Source of the DNA: Heterohyrax brucei
Lineage: Eukaryota; Chordata; Mammalia; Hyracoidea; Procaviidae
Assembly: GCA_028571685.1 (NCBI GenBank)
Contig: CM053162.1
Span: 7,134,001 to 7,198,000, forward strand
DNA: 64,000 bases
Direction of reading: 5' to 3'
Each line of letters opens with the position of its first letter. Position 1 is the first letter of the stretch. This document shows, in pieces, positions 1-10,594 of the stretch. The translations under genes were made by a program, and so were the position numbers. The notes beneath the pieces were generated by a model. That model did no database searches and was not told the origin of the DNA. It saw nothing but the letters and a program-made list of their open reading frames with translations.

Positions 1-929
1 GTGCTTAATGTTTTCCTTGTCCCCTGATAAGACATCAGCATTTCTTCAAGGATGAATCAACTAAGTCATCACCATCTGTCCCAGCAAAGCAGAAAAACAA
101 TGAAACAGACACCATTACCTGGCAGCAGCAGCAGCAGCCACCCCTATTACTGCCTGTGATTTCAGTGGACTTTCAAATGCAGTAAGACATTTGGAGCCTT
201 AGGAAAAATTTAGCTTGGCTGGGCAAGATCATAGATGGTTACTAGCATGAAAATTCATTCATATGAGTTTGGAATATAATATCTGATATAAGATACATCA
301 TAGCTGCCATGCTCCAACCTCAGATAAGGACACAGTATAACAGATGGAGGAACAAAGCACTTATCTTGTTAGTTGATGGATTTATCTTTTTACCCCTTCC
401 CTACATATTCCATAGTGTCTAGTGAGCAGTGTTTTTACCGTACAGCATATGGAGAATGAATTGATTTCTTTTCTTTCTCCTTAATTCAGTAAGAACCAGA
501 GTGGGGGATAAACAGCTTGTTGTGTTAGAAAAATTTCCAAACAGTCAGGAAAATGTCAAACTGCCTTTTTTCTTTTTGTAGTTAGAATTTTATTTCTGAG
601 GAATTGTCCTCCCTCAGCAGGAATAGAAATGAGACTGTTTCACATGTTTAGGATAATGGCAGACTCATGGTCTCTCCAGGCTTTGTCTGGGGGCAATTCA
701 GTTCATCGTATGTGCATAGTCAAACAAAGTTAACTTGATATGGAGAAGGAAGAGAGATAATTCCCTGCAACTGAAAAAACTTCTGTTGTGACTAATGAGA
801 GTGGCCTGAAGAACAGTGTCAACTTGTACTTCTACCCAAAGCCCCTCTAAAATCATAGTAAAAATGAAAATCTATATAGATAAGTTAAACAAGAGAGATG
901 ACATCAGTAGATGGAGCATGTCAGCAAAA
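1..929. other. No gene seen; unique sequence
   Basis: No open frame of interest, RNA gene or recognisable repeat was found here. The only simple pattern is a short CAG run of five units near positions 122-138, too short to be a notable microsatellite. Base composition is ordinary for AT-rich mammalian intergenic or intronic DNA. Confidence 0.5.
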
Positions 930-1365
930 TTGCTTAAGATGGACTCATCAAAGATTTTCAAATGACCAACAAGCACATGAGAAGATGCTCAATGATAATA
1001 ATCATTAGGAAGATGAAAATTTAAAACACAATGAACTACCACCTCACCCCCATTAGAATGGTAATTTTTTTTTTTTTTAAATGGAAAACAACAGGTATTG
1101 AGGTTTTAGAGGAACTTGGCACCCTCACCTGTTGCTGGTGATAATCTAAAATAATATAGCTACCATGGAAAACAGTTTGGCAGCTCCTCAGCACAAACAG
1201 GTACTTCTGCACCAATATTCATTGCAGCACTTTTCACAGCCCAAAAGTGCAGACAACTGAAATGCCCATCAGCAGAAGAAAGGATAAAGACAATATATCA
1301 GGTATAAAAAATGGAATACTAGTCAGCCATAAAGAGCAATGAGTCCTGGTGTTACCAGGAAAGAG
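930..1365 (+). mobile_element. Old L1 (L1M-like) 3' ORF2 fragment
   Basis: The text follows the order of the end of L1 ORF2: a 'caaatgaccaacaagcacat' opening, the 'accacctcacccccattaga' block near 1040, 'ggaaaacagtttggcagctc' near 1167, 'cattgcagcacttttcacag' near 1222, and a block close to 'atggaatactagtcagccat' near 1312. A T-run interrupts it at about 1066-1078. Reading frames are broken throughout and divergence is clearly higher than in the L1 copies at 12.1 and 54.7 kb, so this is an older insertion. Borders are approximate. Confidence 0.8.
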
Positions 1366-1843
1366 AGGGAGGGGGAAAGAAGGAGTTTTTGTTTAGAAGA
1401 TAGTGTGTTTTTATTAACTGTGGTGAAATGATTTGGAAAACAATAGCAAGAATGGTTGCACAGTCTGATGAAAGTAATCCATACCTCTGAATTGTGCCTG
1501 TAGAAATGTTGAGATGGTGTATGTTTGGCTATGCATATTTGTACCAGAGTTTAAAAAATTACATAGTATAAAATCACATGAATTCTTGAAAATTGATTCA
1601 GCAGAGTGGGAAAAGCTAAGATCTAAAGATCTGAGTAGAGGAAGCAAGACGACTCAGGCTGAAACTGCCCCAGAAGTTTAAGACACCGTGGTCTTATTGG
1701 CTGTGGTAAGGACTAGAGGGGAAAAAAAAAAGACCAAGAAGATTGTGAAAAGTCTGTGTCAGGAAAGCTCCATTCCCTAAGTGTGCCCTCATGTTGGGAA
1801 ACCAGAGCACTACCTGGGAAGACAGAAAACTTATTCTCCAAAA
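1366..1843. other. No gene seen; unique sequence
   Basis: Short chance frames only. No repeat was recognised with confidence between the old L1 relic and the MER5A copy. Confidence 0.4.
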
Positions 1844-2032
1844 CAGTGACTTTCAAAAATGAGATCCCCTAACAAGTTGCATCAGTATCACTTGAGGATT
1901 AATTAGAAATGCAGATTCACAGGTCTATTCCGGACCTACTGAAACAGACGCTGTGGAGGTGGGGCCCAGAAACCTGGGCTTTTAACAAGCCTTTCAGGTG
2001 ATTCTCATGCATGTCCAAGTTTGAGAGCCATT
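1844..2032 (+). mobile_element. MER5A-type hAT-Charlie MITE
   Basis: A roughly 190-bp non-autonomous hAT element. It begins near 'cagtgactttcaaa', contains 'aaatgcagattcacaggtc', 'gacctactgaaacagacgct' and 'gtggggcccagaaacctggg', then 'aacaagcctttcaggtgatt', and ends near 'aagtttgagagccat'. The degenerate terminal inverted repeats and block order match MER5A, an ancient eutherian family with no coding capacity. Orientation is relative to the usual consensus. Confidence 0.85.
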
Positions 2033-3604
2033 TGGGAACAAGTCACAGCAGAGTTAAACATGTTGTGATTACGGGCATGGGAAGTCTTTTCTACAGTACA
2101 GGCCTACAAAATTAGAATAAAATGTTATTAATATTTGAGGGTTCCCCAACAAAATGTCTGGCTCCTCACCTAATGAGTTTATAGTTCTCATTGCCAACCA
2201 ACTTGCTTGTGTCCTTTCCAATGGTGCCTCTGTCCAACAAGAAACAGACAATAAACAGAGTAATGAAGAACTCTAAGAATTAGAAGTGTTATAGTTGAAC
2301 ATATTTAAAAAACTATATTAAATGCAGAAATTGGGAGAGAAAGTTGAGGAGCTTTCCCAGAAAGTTAGAACTGAGACATAAAATAGAAATGGGGGAAAAT
2401 AGACATCCAACAGCTATTTAATGGTGCCTACAGGAAAAAAAGAAAAAGAAAAAGAGGAGGAAATTATCAAAAGATAAGTTATTACCCAAACTGAAGAATA
2501 CAGGTTCCACACTGGAAAGAAATTTACCAAGTGTACACAGTGGTAGTGTATGCATGGGAGGGCACAGCAGTGGATTAGCAAACTCATGATAAGACACTGT
2601 AAAAGGCAGTTTCAAAACATTACAGATTTTTTAAAAATGCATAAAATTTTCTGGGGGAAAATATAGAGCACATACAAAGAAGCAGAAACCAGAGTGGCAT
2701 TGCATTTCTAAACATCAATCCTTAAAGCTAGAAAATAATGAAGGAATTCTGAGGGGGAGCCATTTAGAGAATTCTATACCTAACCCAACTAACAATAATG
2801 TGTGAGAAAAGATGTACTGCATTTTTAAAACACACATGTTTTTGACACTTTGCTTTAGGAATAAGTGAAAAATACATTCCTTTAAAACATGGAGAAATCA
2901 AGAAAAAAGAAATCCCAGGGTCTAAGAAACAGAGTTCCAAAATGTGAGAGAGTCCTGGATGGTTATAATGGGGTATCTCAGGATGAAAGTTGAGAAGGAG
3001 GCCTGGAATACCACCGGATAAAATGGGAGAAGGGCAAAAGAAGATCTAAGAAAGAGACCTCAAGTGGAAATCACAGTAGCAACAATGAAGATTGACAGAC
3101 TGCTTTGTATCTGAGACTGCTTGGAGACTTTCTTACAGCACAGCTGGAAGACTTTGGAGAAAGCAGGCACAGACATCCAGAAAAATAAGTAACTTCAAGA
3201 AAAGTAGAAAAGTGTATAAAAAAGTAAACATAACCATAATTCTCTTGTTTTGACTTACATTGTGTTAAGAATTTGAATACTGATTTGACCAAAAATTATG
3301 ATGTAAAACTATACATTAGGAAAATGAGAGAAATAAATATGATGGGGAAGGAGGTGTAAGAGTGCTAAATCTTCATCTTCTGTTGTATGAACAAAGGTCT
3401 AGAGTTTACTAGACAGCTTTAAATCATGTCATTTAGAAATCTGAATGTAAATATCAAAATAAACACATGAGAGCTGAAAATGGTCACCTGGGAATGGAAC
3501 TCTGGGGTGAGGAAAGTGGGACCAGTTTCCTTTTCCTAAACTACGCTTGCAGCACTATTGATGTTGGGTTATTTTGATAATTTGTCACTTTAAAAAAAAG
3601 AAAG
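2033..3604. other. No gene seen; unique sequence
   Basis: Several short minus-strand frames (2069-2251, 2418-2615, 3071-3292) show low-complexity or random composition and no known domain. A purine-rich run lies at about 2436-2460. No repeat family was recognised. Confidence 0.4.
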
Positions 3605-3835
3605 AAAGTCTTCCCTGACACTCTGCAATACGCAGGAGTGTCCCTTTTCCTGTTTCCTTTCTCTCATAGAAATGTGTTCTTCTTCTGAGCATTCATTGCT
3701 ATGTTTAACGCCATCATTATTTATGTAATATCTGTCTCCCCTACTGGATTATAGAGTCTATAAATGGATGAGTCTTGGTTTGTTAACCATCGTTTCCTCT
3801 GTGCTGGCAGAGAGTAAGCCCATCCCTGAGGACTA
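3605..3835 (+). mobile_element. L2 LINE 3' end relic
   Basis: Contains in order the L2 3'UTR blocks 'gtcttccctgaca', a pyrimidine stretch, 'atctgtctcccctactggat' and a diverged 'aaatggatgagtcttggttt...tgctggcagagag'. L2 is an inactive CR1-clade LINE shared by all mammals. Too diverged for a reading frame; ends are approximate. Confidence 0.6.
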
Positions 3836-4642
3836 CATTTCTGCATCAAAATAGCTGTTCACTCCTTAAAGAGGACTGTGTAAGCCTCAAGAAAGTGTCT
3901 TCCTTCTCTTAGCTGTATTGCTATTAGTGGCAGGAGTAGACAATGCTCAAGGGCAAAGTGTTACAGGTACAGAGTGATGAGCATTGCCTCCATCTCTAAA
4001 TGGGTTCCAAATCTGCATTCATCAAACATTTTTGTTTTTTAATTTTCAAATAAAAGATCATTAAGTACACGCTTTGCTCTCTGAAAATTTCACTTAATGT
4101 AACTCATTGGGTCCTCTTTCCACCAGCTCAAAACCAAAGAGTCTGAGTGTCCTGGGGTTTGATGAGCTGCAGTAGACAGCGGTGGGTGGGTTTTGTTAGT
4201 GGTCTCTGTCCAACCAGGGTCTCTCCCTGCTTTGTGAATCCTCCCTGGATAGACCAAAGGTCCCTCATCGAGGGCACTGATGCACTGCCGAATTAGTAAA
4301 GACGGAGGCCCAGTTTTGTGCTAGGCAGGTGGGGATGTTTGGTGAGGAAAAGGGCATGACTCTTCTCAGTGCTCCATATCCAGAGAAGAGAAAGCAGGTA
4401 AGCAAGTATTAACTAGGCTTATTTTTCTCCTCACTTGTGTAGGTGGGGCTACAGAGAGAGGACAGCTTGGAAGTCGGCCTAGTAACTCTGATGTCTTGGG
4501 AATGTGCTTTGCAGGTACATTTTTACATTATCTTCCTGTCATTCTTCTCAACTACCCAGTCAACTACATATGACTCTAGAAAGGGGTGTTGAAAGTGGGG
4601 CATTTTGACCACAAAGGAAATATCAAAGGCCTTGCACTTAAC
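3836..4642. other. No gene seen; unique sequence
   Basis: No open frame or repeat could be supported in this stretch between the L2 relic and the interrupted AfroSINE. Confidence 0.4.
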
Positions 4643-4890
4643 TGGAGTCCCTGGGCAAATACAAAGGGTTAACACGCTCAGGGGCTAAGTGAAAGGTTAA
4701 TGGTTCAAGTCCACCAGAAGAAGAGGTAAGACGAGATACAGGGATTTTCTTCTAGGCCCCATAACGTAACATATAGCCATGATCCAGAAAGACAGAACAT
4801 CTTAACGGACTTTAAAGGCCTAGAAATCTGCTTCTGAAAAATCAGCCATTGAAAACTGTATAGAACACAGTTCTGCTCTGGTGCAGAGGA
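4643..4890 (+). mobile_element. AfroSINE interrupted by a 97-bp foreign segment
   Basis: The 5' tRNA-derived part (4643-4720, 'ggagtccctgggcaaatac' to 'ggttcaagtccaccagaag') and the 3' part (from about 4814, 'aaaggcctagaaatctgctt' to 'cagttctgctctggtgcag') are typical of the long AfroSINE form. Between them lies a segment at 4722-4818 that belongs to neither half and has an inverted copy at 5619-5710. The right junction overlaps by AAAGG, present both in the foreign segment and in the SINE. The SINE is diverged and old. Confidence 0.8.
4722..4818 (+). repeat. Inverted repeat, copy A (inside AfroSINE)
   Basis: This segment equals the reverse complement of 5619-5710 at roughly 80-85 percent identity by eye, with a short gap. 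The shared core includes 'cttctaggccccataac' and 'ccagaaagacagagcatc' (one base differs in copy A). Because copy A sits inside an AfroSINE, it is the derived copy. No repeat family was recognised for the shared sequence. Confidence 0.85.
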
Positions 4891-5162
4891 CAGCAGCCTC
4901 TAACAGTGTTATTGAACGAATAGACTCCACAGATGGCTTAACTCTTGTTTTCTCTCCCCTATCACTGCCCACCACTCCCTAATGAGAGACCCCACACTAA
5001 TGAATGATTCTCATCAGAAAAGCTGCAATCTGAGCCTAGCTGAGTAGTGACTATAAAAATAGACAGGCACTACTGATAAACAGTAAAAGGCAAACAAAAT
5101 CAAGCCTGTGGGGAGTTTTGCAGGTCTTTATGACAGTCTGCTCTGAGCTGATGCAAATTGAG

Positions 5163-5483
5163 CTAATATGAATCACCACAGGATGATTTCCTGCAGCTTA
5201 CAGGAGACTGCTGTGTCTGGGGACAGCTCCACAGCAGGGAAGAATGGCAGGATCCAGTAGCAGGTTTGGAGGGCTGGGACAGACAGCTGTAAGGACGCCA
5301 AGGCACCTGGAAGCGGCAGCATACTAGAGTCCTGCTGGAGCAGCATTCTGGGGAAGCAGATGACCCAGAAGCATGGTTCAGGGGGACCCTGGTTATGTTG
5401 TTGTCAGGAAGAACTTCTAATTGAGGGAGACGGACTAGGGTGTGGGAAGCACAGGGGACCCTTGTTCTCTCCCTGCTGACCAT
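5163..5483 (-). other. 106-codon open frame, not recognised
   Basis: A stop-free frame with an ATG at the 5' end, rich in Ser, Cys and Pro, with no domain, signal peptide or membrane segment I can recognise. It lies next to copy B of the inverted repeat and may be part of an unrecognised old repeat. Composition is typical of chance frames in moderately GC-rich mammalian DNA. Probably not a gene. Confidence 0.15.
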
Positions 5484-5618
5484 TTTAACCTGTGATGAGG
5501 TGCAGGACCAGCACTGACACTCAGCAAAGATGATCTAGTCCCGGTGAGCCTGATATGACTTTCAGGATGAAGTCAGTATTTCCCTTTCATGATGCCCACC
5601 TGGATTTTTGTCCACTAT

Positions 5619-5710
5619 CCTTTAAAGTCCCTCAAGATGCTCTGTCTTTCTGGACCATAGCTGTATGTTATGGGGCCTAGAAGCAAATCCATGGATCTCA
5701 TCCTGCCTCT
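5619..5710 (-). repeat. Inverted repeat, copy B
   Basis: Reverse-complement partner of 4722-4818, with a spacer of about 800 bp. Outside this block the two loci do not match. It could be the source of the duplicated segment, or both could be copies of an unrecognised interspersed repeat. Confidence 0.85.
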
Positions 5711-6117
5711 ACTGTGACTTGATTTGGCAGCCTAGGGAGCACAGCCATTAGTCTGCCTGGGCCTCAGGTGCCCTGGGCACCTTCTGTTTTGGCTTTACGG
5801 TCCTTCTCTGTCTGGACTGTGTTTCCCACTGCCCCCACCTGACTCTTCCCTCTTAGCACAGACTGTTCTTCCTCATACTTCCTATTTTTTTAAGCACTAT
5901 TGTCATGAGGAAGCCCTTTCTACATCCTCATAGATAGTTGGGCCCTTCAAAACTTCCTTTAGTATGTTACATTTTTGCTTTCTTGCACTTACGGCAGTTG
6001 TAATTTTACAATTCCTTTTAGTGTAGCCCTACTAGTGGAGAGACTCTAGTCTTCAATCTAGTTTACTTTCTCTGTGAGGAAACATATCTCATCCTACTGC
6101 AGGCCCAGTATCCGGTG
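5711..6117. other. No gene seen; unique sequence
   Basis: Pyrimidine-rich unique DNA. A weak L2-like impression exists around 5820-5890 but is too diverged to call. Confidence 0.35.
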
Positions 6118-6440
6118 CAGCGTGAGACTTTCAACAAACACGCACCGAGCTAAAGAATAATTGCCAACACATACTTCCGCGCACCACTTAAGTTTCTCAT
6201 GCTATACTAGGTACCAGAAATACAGGGAACAAGACACAGTCCCTGTCCTTAAGAAACTCAAATAATACTTGGGGCTGACTGAGAAGTAAAGAAACAATTT
6301 CTATGTAAGGGCCACAATAAGAATAAGATCAGAGTGCCTTGGCATGCGTGTGAGGGAAATGTAAGCTATTTCAGGAGACAAGAAAAGGCTTATGGCTTGA
6401 ATTCATAATTGCATTATAAATCCTACCGAGTAAGTGCATT
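6118..6440 (-). mobile_element. L2-like relic, antisense
   Basis: The plus strand shows the pattern expected of an antisense L2 3' end: 'ttcaacaaacacgcaccgag', then 'gctatactaggtaccagaaa', 'tacagggaacaagacacagt' and 'ccctgtccttaagaaactca'. Divergence is high and the right border uncertain. Confidence 0.5.
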
Positions 6441-6789
6441 ACAGCAATGCCATGTGGGTAGAAAACCGTCGTGATTAGGGCAAGACAACAAAAGGCACTC
6501 ATGAGATATTGGTGTGCCGGCCACCAGGCTGGATAGTTTTCTACATAGCATGTGCGGTAACACTAACGTCATCAATTCAAGTGAATTTAGCATTCTCCCT
6601 CTTTAAATTTGCTTCAGCACTTGTCTGTGAGTTATACACAATTTATTTTCACATCCCTTTCTGTCTTTACTATTCATTTTTTTTTTAATACAAATCATTA
6701 TCACTAGCATCACAGATGATTACTCTAAAAAATAATGACATTCAAAATCTGGGTTTATGAGTGACTTACAAAAACACTTGAAACTCACC

Positions 6790-6905
6790 CCCACCATCTC
6801 TAAGGACTTTTACAACAACCCTGCAGGGTAGTCTCTCATCCTGGCTTTATAAAACAGAAACCTGAGACTTAGAGCCATTCTGGCCCCCATGCCAGTGAGT
6901 GGGAC
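6790..6905 (+). mobile_element. MIR relic
   Basis: Matches the MIR core and downstream region: 'tacaacaaccctgcagggta', a diverged 'aaaacagaaacctgagactt' and a trailing part. MIR is an ancient tRNA-derived SINE mobilised by L2. Short and diverged. Confidence 0.5.
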
Positions 6906-7164
6906 CCAAGGCCTTCCTCCCTGTATCTCTCCTCACCTCTTAGCTCTTTCTGAGAAGGCTGCTCTGACATTGGCCATCTCTTTACCATGTGACTGAAGGA
7001 ATAGAAATGCTCATTTGGGGTACTTCCTTCATCATCCATTGATTCTTTACGAAATAAACACAAAGAATTTCCATCTTTCCACTCTCACAGGAGAACTCCT
7101 TGTCAGGACTACGTCTTACTCCATGACCGACCTATTTCTGAAGCAGAGTTCATTATCACTCAGA

Positions 7165-8150
7165 CGGCTATTTACTGCCCAAAGATTTACTGAGGTGCTA
7201 CTGTGTGCCTGCAGTTATAAAACTATGAAAAATTAGAGTGAGTGATACAAGGATTAAAACATTATTTTTTAGACAAGTCTAGCATTGGGAATAGATGTGT
7301 TATCCCACATTGTGACACATACAGAAGAAATATGTGACCAGTCCCACATGGGAGAACAGAGCAGGCTTTGCCAAGGAGCTGGTATCCAAAGTAGGTATTC
7401 TAGGACAAGACACTGAAGGCATTACAAGGGAAAGAGGCCTGGCACAGAGTAGACACAAATAGATACACAGATAAATCAGTGAGTAAATATGTAAAGGTAG
7501 AGAACTGTGAAGGGGCATTGTGTGGGAGAAAGCTGAGCCTAATTCGATGTCTTTACAGGGCTTGAAAGGTAGGTAGTTAGAGCCAACTTGACATGGTTCT
7601 TCTGTGCTAAGCTAGGTGTTTAGATTTAACTAAATAAGGAGGAAGGCAGAATAAAAGTGTCCAGAACATCTCAAAAGTTCCAGCTTTAGGCATTAAGAGA
7701 ATGGGAGTGCCATTAGTTGGGATAATAAGGTAAGGAGGAGGCGACGGTTTTTAAAATTTGGTTTTCTACATATTGAGCTTGGAAGACCTATGAGACATTC
7801 AGATGCACACACTTAATTGATGGTTGCAAATTGAAACCAAGACCACAGGGGAGAGGCCGGAGCTAATTTTTGAGTCATCTGTGTGAAACTGATGGTAGAA
7901 GTCATAGGAACAGCTGCAAACAGACACAGAATATCTAGAAATGTAAATAAATCAAAGATGAAGTCTCAGCTAACACATCAGTATTAATGCAGTTGTTGGA
8001 GAAACGAAAAACAAAAATGGTGCAGTCATGGAGGAATGAGGAGGCACAGAGAAAAGCATTTTCCTGAATGTCAATAATAATGCTCAGGGAGAGAATGGAC
8101 CACCATGCCGCCTTTTCCTTTAACATCAAGCTGAAAAACAAATGACAGAA
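7165..8150 (-). mobile_element. L2 LINE relic, antisense
   Basis: About 1 kb of diverged antisense L2. Recognisable blocks in order on the plus strand are a diverged 3' terminus near 7185 ('ttactgaggtgctactgtgt'), 'ttctacatattgagcttgga' with 'acctatgagacattcagatg' near 7765-7805, and 'gagtcatctgtgtgaaactg' near 7872. These correspond to 3'UTR and RT-proximal parts of L2 read backwards. No intact frame remains. Short open frames at 7300-7518 and 7935-8141 fall inside it and are chance frames. Confidence 0.6.
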
Positions 8151-8866
8151 AGAAGCTCCATTGGTCAGATCACAGTTGACTTCTACCAGGGCTCAGGACA
8201 GAAGCCGACCTGCAGTGAGCTGAACAAGGAGGGATCACTGAAAAGACGCGCGCCCGGGGACTTGAGCTGTGAAACCAAAGGAAATGGAATCACTAGCAGA
8301 GCGCTGAGGGGTAGGTTCTAGGGAGGGGAAGTTCAATCTCCATCACTGAGTTAGGTTTATAAATTATCAATCTGAGGATTTTCACACTCATTTGCACTGG
8401 GAACTTAATCACCTGTGACTTCCCTGGGGCCACAGTCCAAGAATTCTCACTAACACACAGGTATTGGCTATTTTCTTCCTTTTCCGGGATCTGAGAAGGT
8501 AAACCGGGAATCTACGGGTTTTAAGACGTTCTGACTTGTCTCTGTGATCTTCTCAGGGTAATTGTCAAAAGGCCCACATTTCTTGTGCCAGGTCATGTGG
8601 TTTGCTCTGAGGTATGCCCTGTGATCTGTCTTATGCCCTCACAAAATAAATAAATGAATAAATACTATCCCTTTCTCCCTCAGGTGTTGGCCAGCTTCAG
8701 AGCTGGGTGCAGGCCAGCGAGACCCTTTCTACCTTTCCTTTCATCCCAGACTCAGCCTGAACAGGGAGAAGAGCACATCTAGTTTATCCAAGGTCAAAAT
8801 ATTCCTCCTCTCTGGCAGCTTCTGACCACCAGCCCTACTGCCTTCCTCTCCCTCCATCTCTGAAGG
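8151..8866. other. No gene seen; unique sequence
   Basis: Unique DNA with a tiny CpG cluster at about 8247-8260 ('acgcgcgcccgggg') that is isolated and too short to be an island. A (AAAT)-like run is at 8645-8665. Confidence 0.4.
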
Positions 8867-9201
8867 TTAAAGGGGTAAAGACCAACTCGGGGGAAGATAA
8901 TAAGGTGACGGCACCTCATAAAAGCAAAATGTAAGGATTAAGGTAGTGTAGCCTGTTGGATTACGTGCTTCTATGGATATGGTGAAGAGTGATGTTGACC
9001 CTGTGAACTCAATTTGCTCCACTGCCTTAAGCTTAAGAAAATATTCCAGTTCTTCCCCTGTTTTTTGTGCCTCAAGAAAGCTCAGTGGCTGCAGCTCTTT
9101 GCAATTTGCCACTTGCTTACTAAATAGTTGAGCAAGGAACTCTTGTTCTGACCGGTGGGCCTCTGACAAGGGGAGAATGGATATCGGGGTCTCTGGCCCT
9201 T
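8867..9201 (-). other. Coding-looking open frame, unidentified
   Basis: A stop-free minus-strand frame of about 110 codons. Its first two thirds (from about 9199 down to 8990) read as a plausible soluble acidic peptide rich in Glu, Gln, Leu and Lys, containing 'EQEFLAQLFSKQVANCKELQ' and 'EAQKTGEELEYF', unlike the Ser/Pro/Cys-rich chance frames elsewhere in this window. A stop lies just upstream, next to an AG that could serve as a splice acceptor, and weak GT sites occur near 8990. I do not recognise the protein. It may be an exon, a pseudogene piece, a retroelement fragment or chance. Confidence 0.2.
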
Positions 9202-9585
9202 AGGCCCCAGCCCAGGCTGATTTCATTTACGATTAAGAGTTGCTGAAATGTAGCAATCCATACCTCTGCTCTTTTGTTTGCTTGTTTTTTTTCCAAGTAC
9301 CCAAAGAGATTAGATCTGATTTTGCAGACCTTTTAGCAAATTTAATTGTTTCTCATTCACATCTACTTAGTACAACTCCTTAGAAGCTGGGAGTAAAGAA
9401 CCCCCCCTCCCCCCACGCCCCTGTACCCTGGGTTCCTTTGAGCTGGAAGACCAGAGTTTCTCAGGTGTGAAGGAGCACAGGATTATGTCATCATATGTGT
9501 TAGTTTCTTGTTGGGTCCCACAGTTCTTCACCCATAGCTGCTGCCTTCCCACTACCATCATGGCAGAGGGCTTCTGCACTCCTTC
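9202..9585. other. Unique sequence with C-rich tract
   Basis: No gene. A C-rich run at 9401-9420 gives several G-runs on the minus strand, enough for a quadruplex-type motif. Otherwise unremarkable. Confidence 0.4.
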
Positions 9586-9764
9586 TTCTTTTTTTATTGT
9601 GATTAAGTGAAAGTATACAATCCAAATCAATCCTGCATGCCCGCCTATCTCTCTCCACCCTCTTCTCTCCCATCGAGAAAGAGACCAGGGAGTCAGCCTC
9701 CTCTAAATGCTTAGAACCATAAAGTGCACCCACCACATGGTCACATCATTCCTTTCCTCCTATA
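9586..9764 (-). mobile_element. L1 3' end fragment, antisense
   Basis: Starts with the antisense tail ('ttattgtgattaagtgaaag') and continues through 'cctgcatgcccgcctatctc' and 'cttctctcccatcgagaaag', matching the reverse complement of the 3'UTR end of the L1 copies at 14.1, 19.2 and 59.0 kb. Heavily 5' truncated. An AfroSINE follows directly at its 5' side. Confidence 0.8.
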
Positions 9765-9988
9765 GAAGATTCCCGGGTGGCACAAACATTTGTACTCAAC
9801 TACTAACCTAAGTGTTGATGGCTTGCATCCATGCACCTACTCAGATGCACTGTAGAAGAAAGGCCTGGTGATCTGCTTTGTAAAGACAACAGCTAAGAAA
9901 ACCCTCAGGGGCAATTCTACTCTATAACATATGGGGTCACCTTGAGTCAGAATTGACTTGATAACACCTTACTTAGTTTTGGTTTTGG
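9765..9988 (+). mobile_element. AfroSINE, long form
   Basis: Full-length style copy: 'gattcccgggtggcacaaac' at the 5' end, the middle 'agaagaaaggcctggtgatc' that marks the long form, 'caattctactctataacata' and a 3' tail 'gagtcagaattgacttgata' followed by a T/G-rich end. Pol III A and B boxes are degraded. Confidence 0.9.
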
Positions 9989-10582
9989 TCCCCAATGGGA
10001 CCAACACCAGAAATATGTGCACGCAAAATCAAGAAAGAAAGCTCTCAGTTCTCCAAGTCACATCGTGACCCCAAGTCTTCCCTGAGAGTCTTCAAGGAGG
10101 TGAAACAATCACTGGAGAAATGGCCTCTCGGCCACAGAGGAGTTCAGCCCTGGAAAAAGCTTGGCCAAGGCCTCTCCAGATCCCACTTATGCTGCTAAGT
10201 GGTGACCCTGACAACTGTTGAGGTAACAGCCCTTGGTCCAGCATCAGAAACTGCTCTCCTGCAATGGTCTTTGGTCTCCCTGGTGAGACTCAACCTTCCA
10301 CAGGGCTCACCCAAATGCCTTTGTACTATGCCACCATTATCATCAACACAATTTTATTATTCCCAAACTTGCCTAGGAAGCAGACAGTAGACAACAACTT
10401 TATTATTCCATCTAGGACCTTCCTGAAGATCTATTAGCTTAACAATAGGAAACAAAACATCAAAGGACAGTGTCTACCCCAAGAGCCTTAGGAGTCTGTG
10501 CCCCTCATCCTAAACTAGGGTAATCCCTGACTAATGACTTATTTGCTTACCATGAATGACCCTTTAGACTGTTCATTTTCTG
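9989..10582. other. No gene seen; unique sequence
   Basis: Two adjacent open frames (9995-10198 and 10199-10390) show no recognised domain. No repeat called. Confidence 0.35.
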
Positions 10583-10594
10583 TTTTGCAGACTT

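Noticed and set aside
122..138. CAG repeat of functional interest
   Set aside because: Five units only, with no coding context.
8247..8260. CpG island from the acgcgcgcccgggg cluster
   Set aside because: Only a few CpGs in 15 bp with CpG-poor flanks; too short.
9765..9988. tRNA gene because of tRNA-like A and B boxes
   Set aside because: The tRNA-like part is the head of a repeated SINE with a non-tRNA body and shared tail; no cloverleaf was supported.
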